DNA of 64,000 nucleotides from Aureococcus anophagefferens (lineage: Eukaryota; Sar; Pelagophyceae; Pelagomonadales; Pelagomonadaceae), in assembly GCF_000186865.1 (NCBI RefSeq), contig NW_008705563.1, forward strand, positions 1,831,656 to 1,895,655, read 5' to 3'. The notes below the pieces were generated by a model. That model was not told where the DNA came from. It worked only from the letters and a program-made list of their open reading frames with translations, and made no database searches. This document shows positions 29,831 to 40,765 of this stretch, one piece after another. The position numbers were made by a program, and so were the translations under genes. Position 1 is the stretch's first letter. Each line of letters begins with the position of its first letter.

Positions 29831-32800
29831 ATGTCTAACGGTTTGGATCACACGCCCCCAAACCCGGAGGTTGGACTCCAAGCCAGCATCGGCGGGTACG
29901 AACAAGCGCGCATGACGGCACTCGCGTCCATCGGCAACCCGACGTTCGCTCCGCCTTCGTACCCCCGCACGACTACGTACCCGACGGGGTCGCCCGCGCC
30001 TTCGCCGAGCCTCGCGCCGCCCGCGGACCCCGCGCCCGGGGGCGGCCCGCATGACGTGCCGCGCGGCGGCGTCGCCCCGGCGCCGCGGCCCTTCGACGCC
30101 GCGCCCGGCGTCGTCGGGGCCGTCGCGCCCCCCGTCGCCGCGCCCGGCGTCGTCGGGGCCGTCGCGCCCCCCGTCGTGGCCCCGCCGAAGGCGCCCGTGT
30201 GCCCGCCGGCGCCGACGAAGCCCCCGCGGCGGCGGATCTTAAAGGCCCAGCTCCCGGGCAAGCCGCCGAAGCCGCCGTCGACGCCGCCGCGCGGCACGAA
30301 GCGCGACGTGCCCGGCGCGCCGCGGAAGCCGCGGCCGGACGCGGCGCGGCCGCCGACGCCGCCGCGGCCCCCGGTCGAGGCGCCCCGGTCGCGGGCGCCG
30401 TACCGCGCGACGCTGAGCTCGACGGACCGGCGGCCGTGCGCCGGTCCGTCGAGCCGCGGCTTCCCGTACCGCGCGACCGACGAGCTGGTCACCTTCCCGA
30501 GCGGCAAGCGAGTGCACGAGGTCTTCCATTCGATCGCGATGATGCCCGAGTACCGCGCGTTTTCTCCCGACGAGCTGCGGCTGGCGCACTACGACGGGCG
30601 GAGGGAGGAAACCCTCGGCGACGCCAACGCGGGCCCCGTCGTCGAGACGAACTTCATGCTCGCGTCCATCACGGCGATGCCCGAGTACCGCGCGTTCTCC
30701 TTCGAGGAGCTCCGCATGGCGCACCACGACGCGGCCGTCGGCGGCGTGAACGCGGCGCCCGCGGCGTCCCTCGTCGACGCCGGCGCCGTCGCCGCGCTCC
30801 TGGGCGGCGGCGGCCCCCGCTGGGCGAAACGCGTCCAGGTCGCGGCCGTCGCCGTCGTCGCCGGCACCGTCGAGCGCTGGCGCGTCGACGTCTCCGACGG
30901 CGCGCACGTGACCGTCGCGTTCGTCGCCGCGGCCGCGTCGCGCAAGGCCGCGGCGCTGCGCGCACGCCGTCATCGCCGTGAGCGACTGGGGCCTGGGCAC
31001 GCAGGACGGCGCCGAGGCGCTCGTGCTCTTCGACTTCGACCACGTCCGCGACTGCTACGAGGCGATCGGCGCGCCGGAGCGCCGGGGCTTCGTCGAGCCG
31101 CCGCCGCTCCGCGGGCCGGCGGCGCCCGGGGGGGGCTTCGGCGCGGCGCCGGGCGGCTTGACCGGCGGCGGGCCGGCCGGCGCGGATCCGCGGTCCCTGC
31201 TCGGGGCCGCGGGCGGCTTCACCGTCGGCGCGCCGCCGGGCGCGGATCCGCGGTCCCCGCTCGGCGCCGCGGGCGCCTTCTCCGTCGGCGCGGCGCCGGC
31301 CGCGGCCGCGGCCGCGTTCTCGCTCGGCCCGCCGGCGCTCGCGCCGGCGCCGGCCGCGACCTTCTCGCTCGGCGCGGCGCTGACGACGCCGCCGAAGGCG
31401 CCGTCGCCGGCCGCGGCCGGGGGCTTCTCGCTCGGCGCGGCGACGACGCCGCGGAAGGCGCGCGTCGGCGCGCGGAGCTTCGTCCCGCGGCGGAAGCCGC
31501 GGAGCTCCGCGGCGCGGCGCGAGCGCCCCCCGCCCGCCCGCCCGTCCGCGAGCCCCGCGACGTCGCCGGCGGCCCTCGCGAGCCCCGCGACCGACGCCGC
31601 CGAGCCCCGGGAGCGCGCCGCCGTCGTCGTCGGGTGGCCCGCGACGTCGCCGGCGGCCCTCGCGAGCCCCGCGCCGCCGCCGCCGCCGGCCGTCGACGAC
31701 GACGACGCGGCGGCCGGCGACGACGAGGACGCGCCGGCCGTCGTCTGCGCGAACCTGCTGTCGCCGGACTACAAGAAGCGGACGTTCCTCGTGGCGCCGA
31801 ACGACTCGCCGACGACCGCGATCCTCCCCGACGACGGCGGCGCGCTGTTTGGCGCCGCGCCCCGGAGGCTCGACGACAGCCTCGGCATGGACCTGCGCTC
31901 GTCCGTCGAGGTCGTCGCGCCCGACGCGGACCGGCTCACGCGCGGGGGCATCGCGTCGATCCTCGAGGGCGACGGCGGCGCGGACGCGGCCGGCGGCGTA
32001 TCGCTCCAGGTGCTCGACGTCGAGCCCCTCGGCGAGGGCGAGCGCGCGCGCCTGTCGCTGAGCGACGGCGCGCAGTGGAGCCTCGCCGTGGCGGCGACGC
32101 CGGGCTTCGACGCGGACGTCGCGCCGGACGCGATCATTCGGGTCACGCGGTGCCGCGCGGGGGAGAACGCGCTGACCGGCAAGACGTTCGTCGACGTGCT
32201 CGCCTACGAGCTCGTCGAGGCCGCCGCGGCCGTCGGCCGCCGCCTCGGGGCGCCGCGGGAGTACGTCCGGCGCCGCCGGGATCGGAACGACGCGTTCCCG
32301 GACATGAGCGACGACGAGCCGGAGCCGGCGGCGTCGTTCGGCTTCTGCGCCGAGCTCGCCGAGGTCGCGGAGCCGCGCGCGGGCGCCGCGGCGGCCCCGG
32401 GGCCCTGGCGCGGCGCCGTCGTCGGCGCGTCGCTGGGCGGCCTCGCGGCGCTCCTCGACGGCTTCGCGCGGTCGCCGTCGCGCGCGCAGCGGTGCCTCGA
32501 CGCTCTGGCCGTCGAGTCGATCCTCGTCTACGCGCGCGACGCCGCGGTCGGCGACGCCGGGGCGCGGCCGGGCGTCGGGCAGCCGTTCCGGGCCGTCGCG
32601 GGCGCGCGCGAGGAGGCCGAGGCCGAGGCCGCGCGGCTCTACGCGAGCGCCGCGGCCGCGGCGGACCGCTGGGCCGACGTCGACTCGCTCGTGCTCGCGG
32701 CCTTTGGCGTGCTCCTCGCCGTCCAGCGGCTGCCGGGCCTCGCGGCGCCGCCGCCGCGGGGCACGGCGGCGAGCGCGCTCGTCGCCTGCCGGCGCGAGGC

Positions 32801-35800
32801 GACGAAGGACCGGGGCGCCGCGGCGACGTGGAAGGTCTTCGGTGCGGCGGAAGACGCGGGCGGCGACGCCCCGGAGTTCGTCCACTCGGCGACCTACGTC
32901 GGCCCGCGGCCGGGCTACTTCTTCGCGCGCGACCAGTTCTGCCGCATCGGCTACCACCGCGACCGGTCGGCGCTCGCGCCGTCGGCGTCGACCGTGGAGG
33001 CGGTCGGCGCGATCCTCGCGAAGCGGCCCGGCGCGGCGCCCGCGGCCGACGACGACGACGAGCCCGCGCTCACGGACTGCGGCGGCTGGAGCCTCTTCGA
33101 CGAGGACGCGCCCGCGGTCGCGCGCGTCGACGAGCCCGCCGACGACGCGCGCGACGCGCGCGACGACGCGGCCCACTTCGCCGCGTGGCGGTCCGAGGCG
33201 ACGGCGACGCTGCTCGCGCGCGTCGCCGTCGGCGCCATGCGGCGCGCGCTCCACCGGGCGTCGACGCTCGGCCGGTCGGCCGCCGCGGAGCTCTACGACC
33301 GCGCGTTGTCGCTCGCGCTCCCCGAGGTCGGCGAGCCCGCGGTCGCCGTCGTCGCCGGCCGCGAGGCGGCGCGCTACGACGCGGCCGCGCGCCTCGCGCT
33401 GCCCCGGGACGCGCTCGTCGCCGCCGGCGCGCTCGAGGCGCTCGCGGCGTTCCCGCTGATCGACGGCGGCGCGGCGCCCGACGACGCGCCCCGGACGACG
33501 GGCGCGGCCACGTGGGAGCGCCAGCCCGACGGGTCCTGGACCAAGGACGGCGCCACGGCGAACTGCCTCACGGCCGGGCGCCTCGAGGTCGCGGCCGCGG
33601 AGCGCGCGGAGCGCAACACGGTCAAGGCCGTCGTCGCCGCGGCCGCGCTCTGCGCGTCGGGCCCGCTCGCGCGGCGCGCGCGCCTCGAGTTCGAGGTCCA
33701 CGGCGGCGTCAAGGCGCTGCGCAACCTGTCCGCGTCGCCGCTCTGCCTCGGCGCGCTCAAGGCCTGGGAGCGCGCGTCGCTGGCCGCGGGGCAGGCGGCG
33801 GTGCTCGACGCCGTCGGCCGGGGGCCCGCCGTCGCGCCGCTCCTCGCCTTCCTGGACCGGCGCCTCAAGGTCTGGGGCCTGAGCGACGACCTGCGGCGGG
33901 CGCGCGACGAGCTCGCGCGGACCGACCGGTCGCCCGAGTCCGTCCACCTCCTCGTCGCGGCCGCGGACGCCGCGGACGACGTCAAGCGGCGCTACGACGC
34001 GCACGCGGCCGCCGTCCTCGCGACCTTTGACACCTACGTCTTCCAGGAGCGCGCCACGCTGGCCTCGGACCGCGTCCGCTACGGCATGTCGGTCCCGGGC
34101 GGCGCCGTGCGGTCCGTACCGCGGCTCGACGTCTCGCTCGGCGGCGAGGCCCTGGAGGACGCCTACGAAGAGCTCCAGGAGCTCACGTGCCGCATCGAGG
34201 ACGAGCAGTGCGAGCTCGCCGGCCAGGCGAAGGCGCGCGCGCGGCTCCGCTTCCCCTGCGACGACGCGCTCGTGTCGCTCGGCGACGACCTGCCGCACGG
34301 CCGCTTCGCGGAGCTCGGCGCCGAGGTCGCCGCGGGCGCCGCGCGCGTCGCGCTGCACCGGTCGCACCTCGTCGAGCTCGAGGGCCTCGGCGCGCGGCGC
34401 TACGGCCTCGGCGCGGCCTTCGCGGCCGCGGGCGCGCCGTCGACGGCGGCCGACGTCGGCGTCTGGGTCGGCGCGGCGAAGCTGTCCTGGCGGCCCTACG
34501 ACAAGGAGGCCTTCGACGCGACGCTGCTGCCCATCTACGACACGATCGCGCAGCTCCTGCGCGACGTCCGGTCCGTCGCGACCATGGAGGCGGCGGTCGG
34601 CGTCGCCGCGCGCGACGGCGTCGCGGCGGCGACGGGCGCGCCCGCGCCGTCCGCGGTCGACGCGATCCTGGCCGAGGTCGCGCACAGCAAAACGTACCCC
34701 TGCTCGCCCCGCGGCGCCGACGCGCTCGAGGGCGTCCGGGGCCTCGACGACGCCGCGGGCCTCGCCGCGCGCCTCGAGGCCGCGCGGGCGCACTTCCACC
34801 GGAACATGGACCGCCACGCGCGGCTCTCGCGGCGCGTCGCGGAGGCGCGGCGCCGCTACGGCCTCGCGCCGGACGACGCCGTCGTCTGGTCCTACGAAGG
34901 CGCGCGCTCGTACTCGACGTCGGCGCTGCTCGTCGCGCGCGAGGGCGCGAACTGGCGCGTCGCCGTCGACTACGATCCCGCCGGCGGCCACTGGCGGCAC
35001 GCGGCCGCCGTGCGCCAGGTCGACCAGGGCACGTTCGTCGTCGCGCCGTCCATGCTCAGGGCCCTGCTGCCGAACCAGGCGGAGCTCGACCGCGAGGACG
35101 TCGCGACGGACGAGGCTTTGGCGAAGCGGTCGACGCTCGTCGCGCTCGTCGAGGCGCGCGTGCGCGCGCGGTCCGTCGACGCGTCGCTCGGGACCATGCG
35201 CGCGGCCGCGGCCGCCCTCGGCGACGCGCCGCCGAAGCGCGGCGCGACGTGGCGCGCCGCGCTCGCCGCCTGCGGCGAGCCCGCGCGCGCCGACGCGGCG
35301 CTCCTCGAGGCCGCGGCCGCCGAGTGCGCCGCGGAGCTCGAGGACCGCCGGGACCGCTTCCGCGCCGCGCACGACGACCTCGAGTACTTCCGGACGCGCC
35401 TCTCGAGCCGCCAGGGCGCGGCGCCGGCGATGCCGGACGTCCTCGACGCCGCGAGCCTGCGCGAGGCCTTCGACAAGGCCGACACGTACCGCGAGGAGTA
35501 CGAGCTGGAGCGCGACGTCGTGGAGCGCTACGCGCGGCGCGTCGCGGCCCTCTTCGAGGCGCGGGGCGTGCCCCCGGCGAGCCGCGCGAGCCCCTGCGGC
35601 TTCTTAGACGACCGCGCGCGGCGCCTCGCCGGCGAGCGGCCCCCGCCGGACGCGTCCGAGGCCTGGGCGGCGCTGCCCTTCCACGACGGCGGCGCGACGC
35701 CGGGCTTCGCGCTCGGCGACCTCATCTCCCAGTGCCGGTCGTCGCTGCTCCACTGGACGACGACGTGGCGCGACGTCGTCGACTGCGCGGTCTGCTTCGA

Positions 35801-36461
35801 CCGCCTGCCGCGGGGCGAGACGCTCGGCGCGTGCGTGGCGGGCGTCTGCGGCCACGTCGGCGGCGCCTGCCTGAGCTGCTTCCGCGAGTTCGCGGACCAG
35901 CAGCTCGGCGACGCCGCGCGATTCACCGAGGCGGGCCTGCCCTGCTTCGCGCCCCACTGCCGGGCGGCGCTGGCGCCCGCCCAGCTCGGCGCCCACGTGC
36001 TGGGCCGGGGCCCGCTGCTCTCGCCCGCCAAGGTCGCCAAGGTCAAGGCGTTCGCCCGCGCCGCGCGCGTCCGGGGCCCGCGCAAGTGCTGGTGCCCGAA
36101 GCAGTGCGACGCCGTCGTCGACCTCGCCGCGGGCGCCCGGTGCCCCGAGTGCGACGTCGCCGTCTGCCCGGACTGCCGCCAGGAGGCGCACGACGGGCCC
36201 TGCGCGGACGCGCTCGCGGGCCGCGACGCGGCCGTCTGGCGCGACAAGTGGCAGCGGTGCCCGGACTGCCGGAATTTGGTCGAGAAGAGCGCGGCCTGCG
36301 ACCACATGACCTGCCGCTGCGGCGCCCGCTTCTGCTACAACTGCGGCGCGCGCGGCCACGGCTGCCCGCTCGAGTGCCGCCGCGCGCGCGTCTTCGACCC
36401 CAAGGAGGAGGACCGGCCGAAGAACGCCGCGCCGCCGCGCCGCGACGACGAAGACTACTGA
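29831..36461 (+). CDS. Giant protein: Nup98-like motifs, OB-like folds, RBR E3 ligase
   Basis: About 2,210 residues with one +1 frame change near 30965. The N-terminus is Pro-rich. Two repeats, FHSIAMMPEYRAFSPDELRL and ITAMPEYRAFSFEELRMAHH, match the AMxEYxxxSxEELR motif of Nup98-type proteins, and GAFSVG/FSLG segments look like decayed FG repeats. Two segments resemble RPA70 N-terminal OB folds (WRVDVSDGAHVTVAF; LQVLDVEPLGEGERARLSLS). Long helical low-complexity regions follow. The C-terminal 230 residues are a RING-IBR-RING module: CAVCFDRL, CPECDVAVCPDC and CPDCRNLVEKSAACDHMTC with the likely catalytic Cys in AACDH, then CGARFCYNCG. It should be a ubiquitin ligase with thioester mechanism. 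No introner is present despite the length. Confidence 0.8.
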
Positions 36462-36493
36462 GTTGACCCCGCGACGACGACGACTACTGAGTT
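36441..36493 (+). repeat. Tandem duplication of a gene 3' end (29-bp period)
   Basis: CGCGACGACGAAGACTACTG followed by AGTT at 36441-36464 (last codons and stop of the RBR gene) recurs with one change at 36470-36493. Confidence 0.85.
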
Positions 36494-36518
36494 TCCCTAA
36501 CCACCCCCTGTGTGTGAA

Positions 36519-37217
36519 TTACGCCGCGCGGCGTCGCTTCGGGGGCGGACCGTCGTCCGCCGCGCAGCGCGCGCAGGCGCAGACGAAATGGAAGGACGCG
36601 TGGAGCTCCGCGCGCCGCTGGCGCGTCGACCGCACGTCGCCCAAAGCCGCGACGTAGCACAGCGTCAGCGCCTCGCCGGCCGCGACGGCCCGCGTTGTCT
36701 GCACGTACAGCGCCCCGCCGTCGCAGAAGAAGGCGCAGTTGTGGTCGCCGCAGCTGTGGTTCATCATCGCCGCGAGCGGGAACATGCCGGTCGCGTCGCT
36801 CGCGTCCATCTCGAAGGCGTTGCTCAAATACGCGCCCGCGACGGCGTCGCCGGCCGCGTCGCGGCACAGGTCGCGCAGGAGCGACGTCAGCGCCGCGTCG
36901 CGTCGGTCGCGCGCCGCGGCCGCGAAGGCGGCGGCGTTCGCCGCCTTGTCGCCGGCGTCGTCGATCGCGAGCACGGGCCGCTCCGCGAATAAAAACTCGT
37001 CGGCGGCGAGCGGCCGCGTCGCTTCGAGCCCGCGGCCCGTCGACGTCGCCACGACGCGCACGGCGCGGCACCCGAAGTTCGCGCAGTAGGACGCGACGCT
37101 GGCGCAGCGCGCGAGCTTCGACGCGCGCGGCGGCTCGACGCAGGCGCGCGGCTTCACGGCGATGAGCTTCGAGAGCGCGGCGCGCAGCGCCGCCTCGAAG
37201 GCCGCGTCGTCGCCCAT
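36519..37217 (-). CDS. SET-domain protein, SMYD-like
   Basis: 232 residues. VRVVATSTGRGLEATRPLAA starts the SET domain, the conserved core is MFPLAAMMNHSCGDHNCAFF with NHSC, then ALYVQTTRAVAAGEALTLCY supplies the GE..xxxY motif. A post-SET Cys cluster FHFVCACARCAADD follows, as in SMYD and related proteins. There is no MYND finger between the SET halves, though CASVASYCANFGC near residue 45 is Cys-containing. It likely methylates lysine in a protein substrate. It stops 58 bp from the RBR gene's stop. Confidence 0.85.
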   Translation of the reverse strand: MGDDAAFEAALRAALSKLIAVKPRACVEPPRASKLARCASVASYCANFGCRAVRVVATSTGRGLEATRPLAADEFLFAERPVLAIDDAGDKAANAAAFAAAARDRRDAALTSLLRDLCRDAAGDAVAGAYLSNAFEMDASDATGMFPLAAMMNHSCGDHNCAFFCDGGALYVQTTRAVAAGEALTLCYVAALGDVRSTRQRRAELHASFHFVCACARCAADDGPPPKRRRAA

Positions 37218-37235
37218 CGCTCGCGGTCGATACTT

Positions 37236-37362
37236 CGTCCTACGCCAGCTGCGAAGGCGGCGATTTGTTGCTAGCGATCAGACGTCCTACGGCAGCTGCA
37301 AAGGCAGCGATTTATTGCTAGCGGTGACGTCCTACGCCAGCTGCGAAGGCGGCGATTGTAGC
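37236..37362. repeat. Three-copy 45-47 bp tandem repeat in a divergent promoter
   Basis: CGTCCTACGCCAGCTGCGAA (starts 37236, 37283, 37328) followed by GGCGGCGATTTGTTGCTAGC-type sequence. Copies keep CAGCTG and TTGCTAGC. It sits 18 bp upstream of the SET gene start and about 140 bp upstream of the RFC-like start. Confidence 0.85.
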
Positions 37363-37500
37363 GGTCCCATGGCTGTCGTCGAAACACAGCAACATCGATG
37401 CACTGTGTTCACCATCGAGTGCACTGTGTCGGGGCAGCCCATCGATCGAGCCCCTAGCGCGCGCGCGGTTGGCGCCGTCCGCGCGCGGCGCGGCGCGACG

Positions 37501-39470
37501 ATGGCCGACTGGGAGGTCGACGACGACGACGTCGAGGGCCTCGAGGAGTTCGACGACCTCTACAAGGAGGACGACGCCGAGGAGGCCGTCGAGGTCGCGG
37601 AGGAGGCGGCGGACGCGGGCCCCCAGGTCGACATCTCCAAGATCACGTCGTCGGCGGAGCGCAACATATTGAGCAAGCGGAACCGCATCTGGAGCGTGCA
37701 CGCCGTGCTGCGGCCGCGGCGCGCGCTGCCCCACGACGCATCGGACGACTGGGTCGAGCGCTACTTCCCGGAGCACCTCGCGGATTTCGCGAACCCGAAG
37801 CTCAACCGGGAGGCGCTCGGCGCGCTCCAGAGCTGCGCGCAGAAGAAGGAGCTGCAGAACTTCGTGGTCCACGGCCCGCGCGGCGCGGGCAAGACGGCGG
37901 CGTGCCTCGCGTTCCTCCGGGGCTTCGCGGCCGACGACGGCTCCGCGAAGAGCAAGCGGTCGCGGGGCAAGAAGGCGAAGCAGCAGCGCGCGAGCGGCGG
38001 CGCCTACCCGACGCTGCGCCTGAGTTCCGCCGACGCGAAGACGGCCGGCGACCTCGAGAAGAAGCTCAAGGCCTTCGTCCGCGAGGCGGAGCGCGTCAAC
38101 GGCGAGGGGTCGACGAAGTTCGTCGTCCTCGACGGCATCGACTCCTTGACGCCCCACGCGCAGCAGGGCGTCTACCACAACATGATCTCCTACGACAAGA
38201 CCGTGGGCTTTTTATTCACGGCGCTGAACAAGGACCGCATCATCGACAAGTTCGCGAAGCGCTGCGCGATCTTGCCGATGCGGCGCCTCGACAAGGGCGA
38301 CGCGCTCGGCGTCTTCCTCAACGTCGCGTCGCGGGAGCGCGTGGGCTACGAGCACCGCGGCGCCGTCATGCTCTTCGAGCACGCCAAGGCGGGCCGCGGC
38401 GAGCTCGGGCGGGCCGTGCGGAGCCTGCAGCGCGTCTTCGCGAAATGGGAGTACGCGTCGTACGTCAACGTCTGCAACAGGGCAGCAAAAGGGTGATTCA
38501 ACGTCGCTTCAACGTGAGTCCGCGCGCGCGCGTTCCGGAAACAGCACCCACGCTTCGAAAGCGCTCCGAGAGATGATCGCTCGTCCAAACATCAGCCGAA
38601 ACGAGCGGAAAACGACCGAGATAGGAGCCTTTGAAGTTGGGAATTTCGCACCCTTTTGCTGCCCAGGTCTGCAAGGAGTTCGCGCCCGACGCGTTCAACG
38701 CGAAGCGCAAGATCGCCGCCAAGGCGGCGCTGGGCGACCCCATCGACCGCTGCGCCGTCTGCACGCTGCGGCCGCCCTGCCAGCACGTGTCGGAGCAGGA
38801 GCTCGCGACGCGGGGCCTCGCGCGCCGCGCGCAGCTCCCCGAGCGCGACGACTCCATCGACTGCACGAACTTTGTCAAGTGCGGCTCCTGCCGCGTCTTC
38901 AACGAGTTCGGCCACTGCTCCCTGGACCACCCGTCGACCCTCCACTGCGTCGTGCTCCCGCCCCACCGGTGCCCGCAGTGCACGCTCGTCTGGCCCTGCC
39001 AGCACTGCTCGTTCTCCGGGAGCCGCAACCGGCTCATCGAGTCGTGCACGCTCGTCGCCCAGTGGGTGCCCCACTACCGCGACGACCGGCCCACGCTCGA
39101 CGTCGCCGCGAAGAAGCACGAGTCCGTCGCGGACGTCGTCGTCGACCTCGACGCGCTCGACGGTGCCGTCGACGACCTCGTCGCGCGCGTCGCCGCGGCC
39201 GAGGCCTTCATCGCGGGCACGATGTGCATCGACGAGGCCGTCTACCGCAAGCGGCGCAAGGAGGTCCACGACGACCACGACGCCATCACGTCGAAGATCG
39301 GCAAGTTCCTCCCGGAGCAGCCGCCGCTCAACGACGACGGCAAGTTCGCGTTCCCGCCGGACCCGCTCCGCCTCGCCCTCGAGTACCTCCTCAAGCTCGG
39401 CGAGAGCCCGCCGGCCAAGGACGACGGCCCGAAGAAGAAGGCGGGCATCCCCAAGCAGCGACGGCGGTAA
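37501..39470 (+). CDS. RFC/ORC-like AAA+ protein with Cys-rich C-terminal extension
   Basis: Exons 37501-38469 and 38667-39470, 590 residues. An acidic N-terminus precedes an AAA+ module: FVVHGPRGAGKTAACLAFL is Walker A; FVVLDGIDSLTPHAQQGVYH aligns with the RFC Walker B/alanine region but reads DGID where clamp loaders have DExx; DKFAKRCAILPMRRL matches the SRC/sensor motif region (usually SRC). The second exon adds two Cys/His clusters: CAVCTLRPPCQH and CGSCRVFNEFGHCSLDH...CPQCTLVWPCQHC, probable zinc knuckles. A DNA-replication or repair ATPase is inferred. The Walker B change suggests weak or no ATP hydrolysis. An introner joins the parts: KWEYASYVN to VCKEFAPDAF. Confidence 0.75.
38478..38666 (+). 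mobile_element. Introner, family 1 (189 bp), in RFC-like gene
   Basis: Perfect ends CAGGGCAGCAAAAG / CTTTTGCTGCCCAG and perfect 8-bp duplication GTCTGCAA at 38470-38477 and 38667-38674. GT-AG intron 38470-38666, phase 0. Confidence 0.96.
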
Positions 39471-39572
39471 ACCTGTTTTGCTTTCTTCATGTTGACTTCA
39501 GCATGAAGCGAAATCAAATCCGAGCTGTGGCAAGAGGTGGTGGGCGTCGTAACAGTGTCGTCGGCCGCAGCC

Positions 39573-40598
39573 ATGCTCTCGCCGCGCATCGACCCGTCGA
39601 CCTTGGTCGTGCACGCGCGCGAGCTGCGGACGACGCGCGCGGAGCGGCACCGGGCCTGGTGCGCCAAGGCCGACGCCGAGAGCCGCTTGGCGTCGCTCAG
39701 CGCCGAGTGCCAGAAGCTGCGGCGGCGCGACGTCGCGCGCGTCAAGGCGCTCCGGTCGACGCTCCGGCTCCTGGAGATCGCGAACGAGGGCAAGGTCGCC
39801 GCGGAGCGCGCCGCGCGCGAGCACAAGGCCGCCGCGCGCAGGGCGTCGGCGCGGTCCCGGGTCGCCGGGGGCGGCGCGCGCGACGCCGCGCCCGGCCGGT
39901 GCCGCGACCTCGAGGCGCGCTGCGCGAGCCTCGAGGACGCGCTGCGGCGGAAGGAGCACCGCGAGCAGGTGCTCGAGCGCGCGCTCGGCGCGGCCGAGGA
40001 CGGCGGCCTCGCCCTGCGGCTCGCGGAGGAGACCGTGAAGACGCGGCGCCTCGCGCTCGAGCTCGACGGCGCGCTCGGCGAGCTGCGGAAGGCCCGGGCG
40101 GACGCGTTCGCGACGCAGGAGAAGCTCGACGAGACGCGCCGCGCCGTCGCGCTCCTCTCGGGCGACGGGCCCGCGCCGGCGGCGGCGCCGAGCCCGAAAT
40201 ACGCGCGGCGGCCGCCCGCGGCGCCGCCGCCGCCGCCCCCCGCGGCGGACGACTCGCCGGAGCCCCGGGGCCGCGAGGTCCGCGCGCCGCCGCCGCCGAC
40301 GCCGCCGCGCGGCGTCGGCTTCGACGCGGCCGGCACGCCGGGCCGCGCGTCGGCGCGGCCGCCGCGCGGCGCGCTGCGGACGCCGTCGTCCGCAGCGTCG
40401 TCGCCCGCGTCCGTCGGGACCTACTCGGCCTACGGCCGGGACCCGGCGCTCCACACCATCGACGACGAGGGCGACGACGAGCCCGACGAGGAGGCGTTCG
40501 GCCAGATCGAGTTCGGCGTCCGCGCGGCCGCGTCGCCGAAGCCCCTCGACGCGACGGGGACCCTGTCCCTCGAGGAGCTCGCGGGCCTCGTGATCTAA
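39573..40598 (+). CDS. Coiled-coil protein, unknown
   Basis: 341 residues from ATG 39573 (MLSPRIDPSTLVVHARELR). Residues 10-190 are long charged helices (LEARCASLEDALRRKEHREQ, LRLAEETVKTRRLALELDG) that should form a coiled coil. The second half is Pro/Ala-rich and ends in an acidic stretch and LSLEELAGLVI. No family recognised. The frame extends upstream to 39537 without an ATG. It is on the same strand as the RFC-like gene with about 100 bp between them. Confidence 0.7.
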   Translation: MLSPRIDPSTLVVHARELRTTRAERHRAWCAKADAESRLASLSAECQKLRRRDVARVKALRSTLRLLEIANEGKVAAERAAREHKAAARRASARSRVAGGGARDAAPGRCRDLEARCASLEDALRRKEHREQVLERALGAAEDGGLALRLAEETVKTRRLALELDGALGELRKARADAFATQEKLDETRRAVALLSGDGPAPAAAPSPKYARRPPAAPPPPPPAADDSPEPRGREVRAPPPPTPPRGVGFDAAGTPGRASARPPRGALRTPSSAASSPASVGTYSAYGRDPALHTIDDEGDDEPDEEAFGQIEFGVRAAASPKPLDATGTLSLEELAGLVI

Positions 40599-40602
40599 CG
40601 TA

Positions 40603-40761
40603 CTAGGCTAGCTTGCGTTGGACGACGGCCGCGGCGCCGTCCGCCTCGTACTCCTGGCGGCTGATCCAACTCCTCGAGAAGGTCGACAAGCTGGCCATGA
40701 CCGAGCAGCCGATCCACGCGGACATTTCGCGCTCCGGCGGCGCGATGACCTTGACCATCAT
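40603..40761 (-). pseudogene. Actin-family C-terminal fragment (52 codons)
   Basis: Reads [20 protein letters not shown] then [20 protein letters not shown] and ends QRKLA with a stop at 40603. This is the last ~50 residues of actin or a close actin-related protein (compare the universal IAPPER, SVWIGGSILASLSTF and WISKQEY blocks). Nothing resembling the other ~325 residues of actin is found upstream; the bases before it are the 3' end of the glycosyltransferase gene. It is either a relic of a partial duplication or a terminal exon whose partners have been displaced. The C-terminus lacks the usual KCF. Confidence 0.8.
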
Positions 40762-40765
40762 CTTA

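Noticed and set aside
30669..35372. A 1,567-codon open frame on the minus strand, antisense to the RBR gene
   Set aside because: At about 75% GC, stop codons are rare in several frames. Its composition is Arg/Ala/Glu/Val with no motifs, while the + frame has RING and IBR cysteines.
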